Shown here piece by piece: positions 51,328 to 59,837 of a stretch of 64,000 bases of DNA. A program made the position numbers and the translations under genes. Origin of the DNA: Salinicoccus kekensis (GTDB taxonomy: Bacteria > Bacillota > Bacilli > Staphylococcales > Salinicoccaceae); the NCBI RefSeq assembly GCF_900220995.1, contig NZ_OBQF01000003.1:62001-126000 (forward strand). Reading direction: 5' to 3'. Below the pieces are notes generated by a model that did no database searches, was not told the DNA's origin, and saw only the letters and a program-made list of their open reading frames with translations. How positions within the stretch are numbered: position 1 is the first letter of the stretch; each line of letters opens with the position of its first letter.

Positions 51328-52680
51328 CTATCCTATCCCCTGCTCTTTTTCTCTCTTCCTTATATCTATGAAGATTTTTGTTTCAGCAGCAACGACACCT
51401 GACAAGGCAATCAGCCCGATCAAGTTCGGCACTGCCATCAGTGCGTTGAAGATATCGCCAAGGTTCCATACGGTTTCAAGAGACATCGTTGCACCTGGAA
51501 TGATTGCAAGTACGAAGATGACCCTGTATACCATTGTAAGTCTGGAACCGACAAGGTAGGTGAAACATTTTTCCCCGAAGTATCCCCATCCGAGGATTGT
51601 CGAGAAGATGAATGTCAGCAAAGTGATGGCGACTACATAGTTACCTAAGCCAGGCAGGAACAGTTCAAATGACTGTGCGGTCAATGCTGCACCTTCCGTG
51701 CCTGAAGTATACATATCAGCCATAACAAGCGTGATACCTGTAATCGAACACACGATGATGGTATCGATAAAGACCTGTGTCATTGAAATCAGTGCCTGGC
51801 GTGCAGGAACGTCGGTTCTCGCAGCAGCTGCCGCGATACCGCCTGTTCCAAGACCAGCTTCGTTTGAGAAAAGACCGCGCGCGACACCCATACGTATGAC
51901 GGTGCCGAGTGCCCCGCCGGCGACAGCGTTGCCTGTAAAGGCATCTGTGAAGATCAGTCCGACTGCCGCAGGAATGAGATCCAGATTCAAAACCATGATG
52001 GCAAGACCAGCCACCAGATAGAAGACGATCATGAATGGTACGAGTACACCGGCTGTCCGGCCGATGCTCCTGATGCCGCCCAGCAGTACAAGTCCGATAA
52101 GGGCTGCCATGATTACACCTGTAAGCCATGTCGGCACATTGAATACATCAAGCGCAACACCCGAGGCGGCATTTGCCTGAATCATATTACCAATGCCAAA
52201 AATTGCTGCGAATACTGCGAAGAATGCAAAGAGTACACCAAGCCATTTCTGTCCGAGACCGTGTTCCAGATAGTACATCGGTCCGCCGGACATCTCCCCT
52301 TTCGAGTTCACCTGTCTGTATTTGACACCAAGTATACCTTCAGCATACTTGGTTGCCATACCGACCAGTGCCGTCATCCACATCCAGAATACTGCACCCG
52401 GTCCGCCGATAACCACCGCGGTGGCCACACCGACCACGTTCCCCGTACCGACGGTTGCAGCAAGCGCCGTCATAACCGCCTGGAAATGTGAAATATCTCC
52501 TTCACTTTTGTCATCCTGCTTTGTAAACAGCATCTTCAAAGAATGCGGCAGCATGCGGAAAGAGAAAAAAGAAAGCCTGATGGTCAAAAATAAACCTGTA
52601 CCCACTAAAAAGATGATCAGTGGGAGTCCCCAGACAAAACCGCTGAGCTCGGCCGTAATATCTGCAAACCACTCTCCCAT
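51328..52680 (-). CDS. Sodium:alanine symporter (AGCS family)
   Basis: A 450-residue amino acid symporter with about ten membrane helices, of the AGCS (AlsT/AgcS) family that imports alanine or glycine with sodium. Family segments are FQAVMTALAATVGTGNVVGVATAV, shown by ATVGTGN, then GPGAVFWMWMTALVGMATKY and GGPMYYLEHGLGQKWLG, and GLFSNEAGLGTGGIAAAAA. ATG at 52680 after GGGGAGG. It sits between the TAXI-TRAP genes and the cat operon but has its own promoter and terminator and lacks the shared operator, so it is probably not part of that regulon. Confidence 0.92.
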   Translation of the reverse strand: MGEWFADITAELSGFVWGLPLIIFLVGTGLFLTIRLSFFSFRMLPHSLKMLFTKQDDKSEGDISHFQAVMTALAATVGTGNVVGVATAVVIGGPGAVFWMWMTALVGMATKYAEGILGVKYRQVNSKGEMSGGPMYYLEHGLGQKWLGVLFAFFAVFAAIFGIGNMIQANAASGVALDVFNVPTWLTGVIMAALIGLVLLGGIRSIGRTAGVLVPFMIVFYLVAGLAIMVLNLDLIPAAVGLIFTDAFTGNAVAGGALGTVIRMGVARGLFSNEAGLGTGGIAAAAARTDVPARQALISMTQVFIDTIIVCSITGITLVMADMYTSGTEGAALTAQSFELFLPGLGNYVVAITLLTFIFSTILGWGYFGEKCFTYLVGSRLTMVYRVIFVLAIIPGATMSLETVWNLGDIFNALMAVPNLIGLIALSGVVAAETKIFIDIRKREKEQGIG

Positions 52681-52953
52681 AATATAATACCTCCCCTTTA
52701 TTATGTATCTACTCAAAAATATATTACCGATAAAATAATGTCAATATTATGAAAACAATAAAAACAGATCCATTAGTGTATTAAGATACTATTTGTAAAT
52801 TAGTTTCATGAATAAATCTAAAGAATTTTCATGGCGAGTTGGAGAAACTTTACACCGTCTAATTCATATGAATCAGTTTGATACATAAATTTCATATTCG
52901 AGACATATCAAATAAAGAGTAAATTTTCATTATAAAAATTTTCAAATAATTCA
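52681..52953. other. AT-rich divergent promoter region
   Basis: Non-coding, strongly AT-rich. A leftward TTGACA (52744-52739) with TATATT 15 bases on is a candidate promoter for the AGCS symporter. I see no gene or structured RNA. Confidence 0.5.
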
Positions 52954-52982
52954 TTGACAACGCTTTCACAAGAGAATATACT
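52954..52982 (+). promoter_or_regulatory. cat operon promoter
   Basis: Consensus -35 TTGACA (52954-52959), 17-bp spacer, -10 TATACT (52977-52982). The core TTGACAACGCTTTCA also occurs at the TAXI promoter, where it is a perfect cre; here the cre match has two mismatches. Confidence 0.88.
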
Positions 52983-52990
52983 GGAATTGT

Positions 52991-53024
52991 GTTCGAATAA
53001 CATATCTTAGTACGAATATCGTAC
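52991..53024 (+). promoter_or_regulatory. Bipartite IclR/PcaR-like operator of cat operon
   Basis: Half-site GTTCGAATAA at 52991 and palindrome GTACGAATATCGTAC at 53010-53024, 19 bases apart, followed at once by AAGGAGG. A palindrome plus an extra direct half-site is also the arrangement known for PobR/PcaU. It lies downstream of the predicted transcription start, suggesting repression in the absence of an inducer. Confidence 0.8.
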
Positions 53025-53039
53025 AAGGAGGTGCTTGAA

Positions 53040-54161
53040 GTGGATAACATCTTCATCGATAAGGTCGATACTTATATTGTGGATCTTCCGGTGATCAGGC
53101 CGCACCAGCTCGCGATGACGACGATCACGACACAGGCGATTGTAATTGCGATCATCAAGGATAAGTCGGGCAGGACCGGCGTATCGGAGGTCGCAACGAT
53201 CGGGGGCGCTTCGTATGGCGACAGTACTGTTGAAGCCATCAAGGCGAATGTGGATAAGTACATCACGCCTCATCTGATTGATCAGACCCCCATCCAGTTC
53301 AATAAAATCATGACGACGGTGGCAAAGCATGTGCGGGGCAATCTTTTTGCGAAGTCACTCGTTGAGACGGCATTGATTGATTTAGCTGCCAAACAGCGTG
53401 AAATCCCGGCCTATAAACTCTTCGGCGGTAAAATCCATGACTCACTCCCGCTCGCCTGGACCCTGGCAAGTGGAGATACAGGCCAGGATATCGAAGAGGC
53501 GAAGGAGATGCTGCATGCTAAAAGGCATAATATTTTCAAGTTGAAGATCGGTCATGGCGATCCTGATGCGAATGTCAGACATGTGGGTGAAATCATCAAA
53601 GCTGTCGGGGACGAGTCCAGGGTTACTGTGGACATCAACCAGGCCTGGGATGAATATACCGCCCTTAAGCAGATCAGGGCGCTGGAAGAGATGGGTGTCT
53701 CAATGATCGAGCAGCCGCTGCCGACATGGAATTATGAAGGCATGAAAAGACTCACTGAGAGGTTTGGTGTTTCCATACTGGCGGATGAAGCAGCGACGTC
53801 TTTACATGATACATATCGAATCATCAAAGAAAGAGCAGGAGACGCAGTCGCGTTGAAGCCGGCGAAACACGGCGGCATCCTTGAAACAAAGAAGATTGCC
53901 GGTATTGCCGAGGCGGCGGGATTCGGACTCTACGGGGGAACCATGATTGAATCGACTGTGGGCAACGCCATTGCTGCAAGCGTGTACTCAACGATATCCG
54001 AATTCAAGTTCGGAACAGAAATCTTCGGTCCGCTTCTATATAAGGACAAGCTGACTCTGGAAGATATCAAAGTGGAAAACTTCGAGATACAAATACCGGA
54101 TGATATCGGTTTTGGAAACACATTGGATTACGAGAAGCTGGAACATTATAAGAGACGATGA
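53040..54161 (+). CDS. catB: Muconate cycloisomerase
   Basis: A 373-residue enolase-superfamily muconate lactonizing enzyme, converting cis,cis-muconate to muconolactone. With the GTG at 53040 as residue 1, the catalytic set falls at Lys167 and Lys169 (FKLKIG), Asp198 (VTVDIN), Glu224 (IEQPLP), Asp249 (LADEA) and Lys273 (LKPAK), the same numbers as in the Pseudomonas enzyme, which supports this start. AAGGAGG lies upstream. First gene of the operon, behind the IclR-type operator. Some family members are N-succinylamino acid racemases or dipeptide epimerases, but the context with catA fixes the role. Confidence 0.93.
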   Translation: MDNIFIDKVDTYIVDLPVIRPHQLAMTTITTQAIVIAIIKDKSGRTGVSEVATIGGASYGDSTVEAIKANVDKYITPHLIDQTPIQFNKIMTTVAKHVRGNLFAKSLVETALIDLAAKQREIPAYKLFGGKIHDSLPLAWTLASGDTGQDIEEAKEMLHAKRHNIFKLKIGHGDPDANVRHVGEIIKAVGDESRVTVDINQAWDEYTALKQIRALEEMGVSMIEQPLPTWNYEGMKRLTERFGVSILADEAATSLHDTYRIIKERAGDAVALKPAKHGGILETKKIAGIAEAAGFGLYGGTMIESTVGNAIAASVYSTISEFKFGTEIFGPLLYKDKLTLEDIKVENFEIQIPDDIGFGNTLDYEKLEHYKRR

Positions 54162-54220
54162 TCAATAATAACTGACCGCATTGCGGCAGATATATAAAAA
54201 TTTTAAATGGAGTGTGGAAT

Positions 54221-55015
54221 ATGACTGTAAACCATCAATTACCGACAACTAAAAATGAGCGTGTTGAAGAGGTGTTCGATCTTTTCATCAAGCATATGCA
54301 GGAATTTTTCGAAGAAGCGAAATTGAACCATGAGGAATATACGAACTTCGTAAACTGGGCCGATCGTCTGGGCCGATCAGGAGAACTCCCATTATATGCG
54401 GATGTATTTTTGGAGACACATGTACTGCAGGCGATGTACACCGAACTTCCGGGCACCCAGCCTTCCCTGCTTGGACCGTATTATGTCGAAAATGCACCGT
54501 TCCTTGAGCCGGATGAAAACGGCGTTGTTGAACTGACGCAGCGTGAAGATGAAGAAGGAGAATTATTCTATTTCAGTGGTACTGTGAAGAACGTCGACGG
54601 CGAAATCCTGAAGAACGCTGAAGTCGATTTCTGGCAGAACGATGCATCAGCCAAATACTCGAACTTCGACTCAGATGCACCGGACTTCAACCTGCGTGGA
54701 CGCTTCATCACGGACGACGAAGGAAGATTCACGGTGAAGACGTTCATTCCTGTGCCATATTCCATTCCAGACCAGGGACCGACGGGCGAATTCCTCGGTT
54801 ACATGGACCAGCATCCGATGAGGCCTGCGCATCTTCATATCATGTTCAAATCGGAAGGTCATGAGACTTTGATCACCCAGGTATTCTTCGAAGGTGATGA
54901 GTGGATGGAAACAGACGTCGCACAAGGTGTGCGCGATGAACTCATTACAGACCCTGTGGACAAAGGCGACTATAAAGAATCACATCTGGAATTCGTACTT
55001 CGCAAAGAAAATTGA
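54221..55015 (+). CDS. catA: Catechol 1,2-dioxygenase
   Basis: A 264-residue intradiol dioxygenase that cleaves catechol to cis,cis-muconate with non-heme Fe(III). The four iron ligands are visible: Tyr146 (AKYSNF), Tyr180 (VPYSIPDQGPTG), His204 and His206 (RPAHLHIMF). An N-terminal helical dimerisation domain (about 1-80) precedes LLGPYYVENAPF. The ATG at 54221 follows TGGAGTGTGG. It comes 59 bases after catB. The whole set of ligands argues for an active enzyme; chlorocatechol or hydroxyquinol preference cannot be excluded. Confidence 0.95.
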   Translation: MTVNHQLPTTKNERVEEVFDLFIKHMQEFFEEAKLNHEEYTNFVNWADRLGRSGELPLYADVFLETHVLQAMYTELPGTQPSLLGPYYVENAPFLEPDENGVVELTQREDEEGELFYFSGTVKNVDGEILKNAEVDFWQNDASAKYSNFDSDAPDFNLRGRFITDDEGRFTVKTFIPVPYSIPDQGPTGEFLGYMDQHPMRPAHLHIMFKSEGHETLITQVFFEGDEWMETDVAQGVRDELITDPVDKGDYKESHLEFVLRKEN

Positions 55016-55023
55016 TTAAAACC

Positions 55024-55043
55024 CGGGCATGGAGACATGCCCG
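55024..55043 (+). other. Intercistronic hairpin catA/DUF3237
   Basis: Perfect stem CGGGCATG / CATGCCCG with a GAGA tetraloop, followed by TTT. It lies eight bases after the catA stop and could partly terminate or stabilise the catBA portion of the transcript. Confidence 0.75.
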
Positions 55044-55078
55044 TTTCATATTTGAACCAATCATTGGAGGAATGAATC

Positions 55079-55546
55079 GTGAGGGAATTACCGGAACCAA
55101 AATTATCATTGCTGGGCCATATGGAGTTATCCGTAGCAAAACCGCACCTGCCGAAGAAGACACCGGTCGGCAACCGGAGGATCATACAGGTGACCGGAGG
55201 TAAGTTCGAAGGTAAATATTTCAACGCTGAAGTCCTTCCCGGCGGGGATGACTGGATCACGGTGCGTGAAGACGGCACAATCATCCAGGATGTACGGATC
55301 ACACTGGAGACGGATGATGGGGAAATCATCCTGATGACATACAGAGGAATCAGGACCGGCGACCGTTCCGTGCTGAACCGGCTCGACCAGGGAGAAGAGG
55401 TCGACCCGGATGAATACTACTTCAGGACGAACCCTGTGTTTGAAACCGGAAGCGAGAAATATCACTGGCTGAATAACAGAATATTCGTCTCGAACGGCAT
55501 CCGTATGCCGGAAGGCGTCAGTTATTCCATTTATACAGTCGAATAG
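55079..55546 (+). CDS. DUF3237 (UPF0311) protein, candidate muconolactone isomerase
   Basis: A 155-residue beta-rich protein of the DUF3237/UPF0311 family, whose function is not established. Family-type segments are LGHMELSV, GGKFEGKYFNAEVLPGG with the following DWITVREDGT, and MTYRGIRTGD. GTG start with TTGGAGGA upstream. The gene stands between catA/catB and pcaD, where catC normally sits, and is the only member of the operon without a known step; no CatC-like gene occurs in the window. I infer it may isomerise muconolactone to 3-oxoadipate enol-lactone. Alternatives are a binding or accessory protein, with catC elsewhere. Confidence 0.85.
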   Translation: MRELPEPKLSLLGHMELSVAKPHLPKKTPVGNRRIIQVTGGKFEGKYFNAEVLPGGDDWITVREDGTIIQDVRITLETDDGEIILMTYRGIRTGDRSVLNRLDQGEEVDPDEYYFRTNPVFETGSEKYHWLNNRIFVSNGIRMPEGVSYSIYTVE

Positions 55547-55558
55547 GAGTGGGAAATC

Positions 55559-56392
55559 ATGAAGCAGATCTCCATTGGGGATAAATCAATGAATATCAAT
55601 ATGACAGAACATCCGGAGAGCGATGTTCTATTGATCTTTATACATGGTCTGACCGGCAATTATCTGCAGATGCACCATTTTCAAAACCATTTTAAAGATA
55701 AATACAATACGCTTAGCTATGATTTGAGCGGCCGCGGTGACAGTACGAAGCAGAAGGATCCCACGGATATCAGCCAGCACAGTGAGGATCTTTTGGAGAT
55801 GATGGAGTCGCTCGGTTATGACAATGTCATACTGGCAGGCTATTCCATGGGCGGATACATTGCCATAGATGTCGCAGGCCGGAGTTCGAAAGTCAAAAAG
55901 GTCGTCCTCCTGGACGGCGGCGGTGAAGCGGATGAAAACACGAGCGGACTTGTACTGCCGTCACTGGGGAGACTTGAGAAAACATTTGAATCCAGGGATG
56001 AATATTTGGAGATGATGAAACATTCATACGGTGCAATGGGGGTTGAATGGAGCGAAGTCATGGACCGGGTGATCGACCATGAAATCACGCAGGCAGAAGG
56101 CAAAGTGACCCATAAGTCCGATTACGGCCTGACCAAGCAGGATTTTGAAAGCTTTTATGACTTCCCTTATGAGGAGGCATACAAAAAAGTCCAGGTGCCT
56201 GCATACCTCATTATATGCACCGGCCCGATCAAAGATGATACGGCGCTGTTCAGCAGGGAAGGCTATGATAAGATGCTTGCAACCATTAAAGATATAGATT
56301 CAACGGTGAAACATATCAATCATTACGAAATAGTGTTCAACAAACAGGAAGATTTGAACGAGAAAATAGAAAAATTTTTAGATGAGGAGTAA
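55559..56392 (+). CDS. pcaD: 3-oxoadipate enol-lactonase-type alpha/beta hydrolase
   Basis: A 277-residue alpha/beta hydrolase. The oxyanion HG pair is in IFIHGLTGN, the nucleophile is Ser96 in AGYSMGGY, and a late HINHYEIVF segment supplies the catalytic His. The context, between the DUF3237 gene and pcaIJ, fits hydrolysis of 3-oxoadipate enol-lactone to 3-oxoadipate. The sequence itself would also fit other esterases. GGAGTGGG precedes the ATG, and the stop abuts the pcaI start. Confidence 0.8.
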   Translation: MKQISIGDKSMNINMTEHPESDVLLIFIHGLTGNYLQMHHFQNHFKDKYNTLSYDLSGRGDSTKQKDPTDISQHSEDLLEMMESLGYDNVILAGYSMGGYIAIDVAGRSSKVKKVVLLDGGGEADENTSGLVLPSLGRLEKTFESRDEYLEMMKHSYGAMGVEWSEVMDRVIDHEITQAEGKVTHKSDYGLTKQDFESFYDFPYEEAYKKVQVPAYLIICTGPIKDDTALFSREGYDKMLATIKDIDSTVKHINHYEIVFNKQEDLNEKIEKFLDEE

Positions 56393-57085
56393 ATGAAGAT
56401 GAAATCGAAAATCACTGATATAAAATCTGCTCTTCAACCGGTCAAGGATGGCGACACACTGATGGTCGGCGGGTTCGGTCTGATCGGTGCACCTCTATCT
56501 TTGATAGATGAACTGACAAAGATCGATGTCAAAGAACTGACAGTCGTGAGTAATAACGTCGGCGAAGCAGGAAAGGGCCTCGGTATATTACTGGACCAGG
56601 GTAAATTGAAAAAAGCGGTCGGTTCCTATTTTACAAGTAACAGGGAAGTCGCCAAATGGTACAACGCGGGGAAACTGGAACTCCAGCTGCTGCCGCAGGG
56701 TACACTTGGTGAAGCGATACGGGCAGGCGGTGCAGGCATCGGCGGCTTCTTCACGAAGACGAGTGTCGGCACCGATCTCGCCGAGGGCAAGGAGACCAAA
56801 GACATCGACGGTGAGGAATATGTATTCGAAAAAGCTTTAAAATCCGATGTTTCCTTAGTGCGTGCACATAAGGCGGACAAGCTCGGCAACCTCGTATATT
56901 ACAAGACCGCCAGGAATTTCAATCCGATGATGGCGACTGCCGGGAAGTATGTAGTGGCGGAAGTGGATGAGATTGTTGAAGTTGGCGAATTGAATCCGGA
57001 AGAGATTGCGACCCAGCACATATATGTCGATAAAATCGTATTGGCAGAGCAAATTTTGACCAAGGAAGGTGTGGTTCAGAAATGA
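56393..57085 (+). CDS. pcaI: 3-oxoadipate CoA-transferase, subunit A
   Basis: A 230-residue family I CoA-transferase alpha subunit. It shows MVGGFGLIGAPLSLID near the N-terminus, LLPQGTLGEAIRAGGAGIGGF and ATAGKYVVAEVDEIVEVGEL. With PcaJ it moves CoA from succinyl-CoA to 3-oxoadipate. The sequence alone would equally fit a succinyl-CoA:3-ketoacid transferase (ScoA); the operon decides. ATG directly follows the pcaD stop, with GAGGAG inside pcaD; a second ATG two codons on is possible. It overlaps pcaJ by four bases. Confidence 0.9.
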   Translation: MKMKSKITDIKSALQPVKDGDTLMVGGFGLIGAPLSLIDELTKIDVKELTVVSNNVGEAGKGLGILLDQGKLKKAVGSYFTSNREVAKWYNAGKLELQLLPQGTLGEAIRAGGAGIGGFFTKTSVGTDLAEGKETKDIDGEEYVFEKALKSDVSLVRAHKADKLGNLVYYKTARNFNPMMATAGKYVVAEVDEIVEVGELNPEEIATQHIYVDKIVLAEQILTKEGVVQK

Positions 57086-57732
57086 GTGTAAAAGATATGA
57101 TAGCAGAGCGTGCCGCCGAAGCGCTTGATGAGTATTCGGTGATCAACCTCGGCATCGGCATCCCTACCCTCGTTGCAAATTACCTGGATAAGGAAAAGTA
57201 CTACCTGCATACAGAGAACGGCCTGCTTGGCGTCACTTCTGTAGCAGAGGAAGACATCGATCCGAATATCGTCAATGCCGGCAAACAGCCGGTCGGTGAA
57301 GCGGTGGGTGCAAGTTATTTCCACAGTGCCGACTCTTTTGGGATGATCCGCGGTGCCCATGTCGACGTTGCGATACTCGGTGTGCTTCAGGTGGATGAAT
57401 CAGGGCGTGTTGCGAACTGGGCGATCCCTGGCAAGGACATCATCGGTGTCGGCGGCGCGATGGATCTGCTCGTCGGGGCGAAAAAGGTCATCATCACAAC
57501 GAACCATACTGCAAAGGACGGCTCCCCGAAATTCTTAAAAGAGTGCACCTTCCCGATCACTTCGACAAGGCCGGTGGATATGATCATCACAGACCTTGCA
57601 GTTTTTGAAAGGAAAGGCGATGGATTCGAACTGATCGAATTGATGGGCGAGACAACATTGGAAGAGGTCGCAGAAAAAACAGAAGCGGATTATACAGTGT
57701 CGGAAGCACTGAAGAGGAGTGTCGGACAATGA
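57082..57732 (+). CDS. pcaJ: 3-oxoadipate CoA-transferase, subunit B
   Basis: A 216-residue family I CoA-transferase beta subunit. The catalytic glutamate is Glu45 in HTENGLLG. Other segments are INLGIGIPTLV, GGHVDV-type RGAHVDVAILG, and the VGGAMDLLVGAKKVI segment. It pairs with PcaI and is coupled by ATGA overlaps to pcaI and pcaF. Confidence 0.92.
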   Translation: MSVKDMIAERAAEALDEYSVINLGIGIPTLVANYLDKEKYYLHTENGLLGVTSVAEEDIDPNIVNAGKQPVGEAVGASYFHSADSFGMIRGAHVDVAILGVLQVDESGRVANWAIPGKDIIGVGGAMDLLVGAKKVIITTNHTAKDGSPKFLKECTFPITSTRPVDMIITDLAVFERKGDGFELIELMGETTLEEVAEKTEADYTVSEALKRSVGQ

Positions 57733-58931
57733 CGGAAGTTGTAATAGTGGATGCAGTGAGAACACCGATAGGAAGGTACAAAGGTGCACTGAAGTCGGTG
57801 AGGCCCGATGATCTGGGCGCCATCGTCATAAAAGCGCTCGTTGAAAGGAACCCGGGCCTCGATGTCAATCAAATCGACGAAGTGATATTCGGTAATGCGA
57901 ACGGCGCTGGTGAAGAGAACAGGAACGTTGCACGCATGTCGGCGCTGATCGCCGACCTCCCCGAGAGCGTGTCGGGAACGACAGTGAACAGGTTGTGCGG
58001 ATCAAGTCTTGATGCTGTTTCGATGGCGGCCCGGTCGATCATCACAGGCGAGATCGATATCGCAATTGCGGGCGGGACTGAAAGCATGTCAAGGGCACCT
58101 TTCGTCATGCTGAAGCCTGAGAAGGAATTCCCCAGGGGCAATATGGAGCTCGTCGATACGACGATAGGATGGAGGTTTCCAAATCCGAAGATAGAAAGTG
58201 AACATGGTATTGATTCCATGCCGCAGACTGCTGAAAACGTCGCAAAAAGATACGGCATAACAAGGGAAGAGCAGGATGAGTTCGCCTATGAAAGCCAGCA
58301 GCGTGCCAAAGCTGCTGTGGAAGCGGACCGTTTCAGGGAACAGATGGTGCCTGTAACGATCACCGACCGTAAAGGGAATGAAACGATCGTTGACAAGGAT
58401 GAGCATCCAAGACCTGAAACGACGCTCGAAAAACTCTCACAGCTGCGTTCCATCTTCCCCGACGGCACAGTGACTGCAGGCAACGCATCCGGTGTGAATG
58501 ACGGCGCCAGTGCACTTCTTGTCATGAGCAGGGAAAAGGCGGAGGAGATGGGACTTACACCATTGGTCAAATATACATTCTCTGCAACGGCAGGGGTGGA
58601 ACCTGCAGTGATGGGGCTCGGTCCCATCGATTCGACTAAAAAGCTGCTCGAAAAGACGGGGCGCACGATTTCTGACATCGGACTTGTCGAACTGAATGAA
58701 GCATTCGCGTCCCAGTCCATCGAGTGCATCAACCAGCTCGGCATCGACAGGGAAATAGTGAACGTCAACGGCGGGGCCATCAGCTTCGGGCACCCGCTCG
58801 GTGCAAGCGGTGCCCGAATACTGACCGATCTGATATATGAAATGAAGCAGAGAGGCACAAAAACGGGTCTTGCGACAATGTGCATCGGTGTCGGCCAGGG
58901 TATTTCATTGATGGTGGATAATATAGAGTAA
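57729..58931 (+). CDS. pcaF: 3-oxoadipyl-CoA thiolase
   Basis: A 400-residue thiolase that cleaves 3-oxoadipyl-CoA to succinyl-CoA and acetyl-CoA. Catalytic residues are Cys90 (NRLCGSSLD), the His in SFGHPLGASG, and the late Cys in TMCIGVGQG. SRAPFVMLKPEKEF and NEAFASQ are usual for this group. The protein could be acetoacetyl-CoA thiolase by sequence, but the position after pcaIJ supports PcaF. Last gene of the operon. Confidence 0.92.
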   Translation: MTEVVIVDAVRTPIGRYKGALKSVRPDDLGAIVIKALVERNPGLDVNQIDEVIFGNANGAGEENRNVARMSALIADLPESVSGTTVNRLCGSSLDAVSMAARSIITGEIDIAIAGGTESMSRAPFVMLKPEKEFPRGNMELVDTTIGWRFPNPKIESEHGIDSMPQTAENVAKRYGITREEQDEFAYESQQRAKAAVEADRFREQMVPVTITDRKGNETIVDKDEHPRPETTLEKLSQLRSIFPDGTVTAGNASGVNDGASALLVMSREKAEEMGLTPLVKYTFSATAGVEPAVMGLGPIDSTKKLLEKTGRTISDIGLVELNEAFASQSIECINQLGIDREIVNVNGGAISFGHPLGASGARILTDLIYEMKQRGTKTGLATMCIGVGQGISLMVDNIE

Positions 58932-58934
58932 ATT

Positions 58935-58970
58935 AAAAAAGCTGATCGGGTTTCCGATCAGCTTTTTGCT
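58935..58970. terminator. Bidirectional terminator of cat-pca operon and IclR gene
   Basis: Perfect hairpin AAAAAGCTGATCGG / CCGATCAGCTTTTT with a GTTT loop between the convergent pcaF and IclR genes. Confidence 0.93.
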
Positions 58971-58972
58971 GG

Positions 58973-59752
58973 TTAAAATGGCAGTTCTATTTCAGTATTG
59001 CGGCTGATCAGGTCGGCTGTTTCCAGGAGTGGTTCCAGGTAGGTCTCTTCAACTTCCTCGCGTGTAGTCTGTGATGAGTTGGTCGAGCAGTTGATGGCCG
59101 CAATGATCTCCCCGCGCATATTGCGGATCGGTGCCGCGATGGACATCAGCCCGATTTCGAGCTGGTCTTCACTGATTGCCCAGCCCCTTCTGCGGATTTC
59201 CTCGAATTCTTTCCTCAAATCGGCTTCCTTATACACCGTATAAGGCGTGAGTGGCTTCAAGTCAGCTGTAGCAAAGTACTCGGACAATTCTTCCCCGCTT
59301 TTTTGGGCAAGCAGCAGCTTCCCCATTGAGGTGGCATATGCAGGCAGATGTGTCCCGATATTCAGGGAGATCTTCATGATCTTATTGGCAGGGACACGGC
59401 CGATATAGACGATCTCCTCCCCGACCAATTTGGCGATGGAGCTTGATTCATTGGTCTTCTTCGAAAGTTCACGGAGGAGGGTCGTCGTGATCTCCCAGCT
59501 GTCCCTTGCCGTCATATATGAATAACCGAGTGACAGTACTTTAGGTGTTAAATAAAAACGGTTGTCCAGCATCTGTGCATACCCCAGATTGACCAGCGTG
59601 ATCAGTACGCGTCGTGCGGTCGGCCTGGAAATATCAGTGAGGGCCGCTGCCGTCGAAATGGTCAAATGGTCACGCCCGTCGAATGCTTCGATCACTTTAA
59701 GCCCTTTTTCGAGTGTCTGGAGGTGATCGGCACGATTAATTTCTTGAGTCAT
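58973..59752 (-). CDS. IclR-family regulator, PcaR/PcaU-like
   Basis: A 259-residue IclR-type regulator. The N-terminal winged helix-turn-helix includes TISTAAALTDISRPTARRVL (given by its DISRPTARR recognition helix), and the effector domain has GTHLPAYATSMGKLLLA and IGLMSIAAPIRN. The size and RADHLQTLEKGLKVIEAF opening match PcaR/PcaU/PobR aromatics regulators. It is convergent with pcaF. A partial copy of the cat/TAXI operator (TCGTACAA half-site) lies in its own leader. It is the likely regulator of the cat-pca operon and the TAXI-TRAP genes; the inducer may be muconate or 3-oxoadipate. Confidence 0.9.
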   Translation of the reverse strand: MTQEINRADHLQTLEKGLKVIEAFDGRDHLTISTAAALTDISRPTARRVLITLVNLGYAQMLDNRFYLTPKVLSLGYSYMTARDSWEITTTLLRELSKKTNESSSIAKLVGEEIVYIGRVPANKIMKISLNIGTHLPAYATSMGKLLLAQKSGEELSEYFATADLKPLTPYTVYKEADLRKEFEEIRRRGWAISEDQLEIGLMSIAAPIRNMRGEIIAAINCSTNSSQTTREEVEETYLEPLLETADLISRNTEIELPF

Positions 59753-59767
59753 AATAATTCCCCATTT

Positions 59768-59790
59768 GTACGATAATTAGAAGTCTGTAC
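59768..59790 (-). promoter_or_regulatory. Degenerate operator in IclR gene leader
   Basis: On the - strand GTAC at 59790 and TCGTACAA from 59773. The second half equals the right half of the cat operator; the left half is changed. A -10 TATAAT lies just upstream (59802-59797), so autoregulation is possible. Confidence 0.5.
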
Positions 59791-59837
59791 TAATATTATA
59801 ACATGGCTGACTTATGGGCGCTTCCGATATCTATCCG

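Noticed and set aside
51328-52680. AGCS symporter as part of the aromatic regulon
   Set aside because: It lies between the TAXI-TRAP genes and catB, but has its own promoter and terminator and lacks the bipartite operator.
52954-52970. Perfect cre at the catB promoter
   Set aside because: The sequence equals the TAXI promoter core but misses the cre consensus at two positions on this strand; reported only as a related, weaker site.
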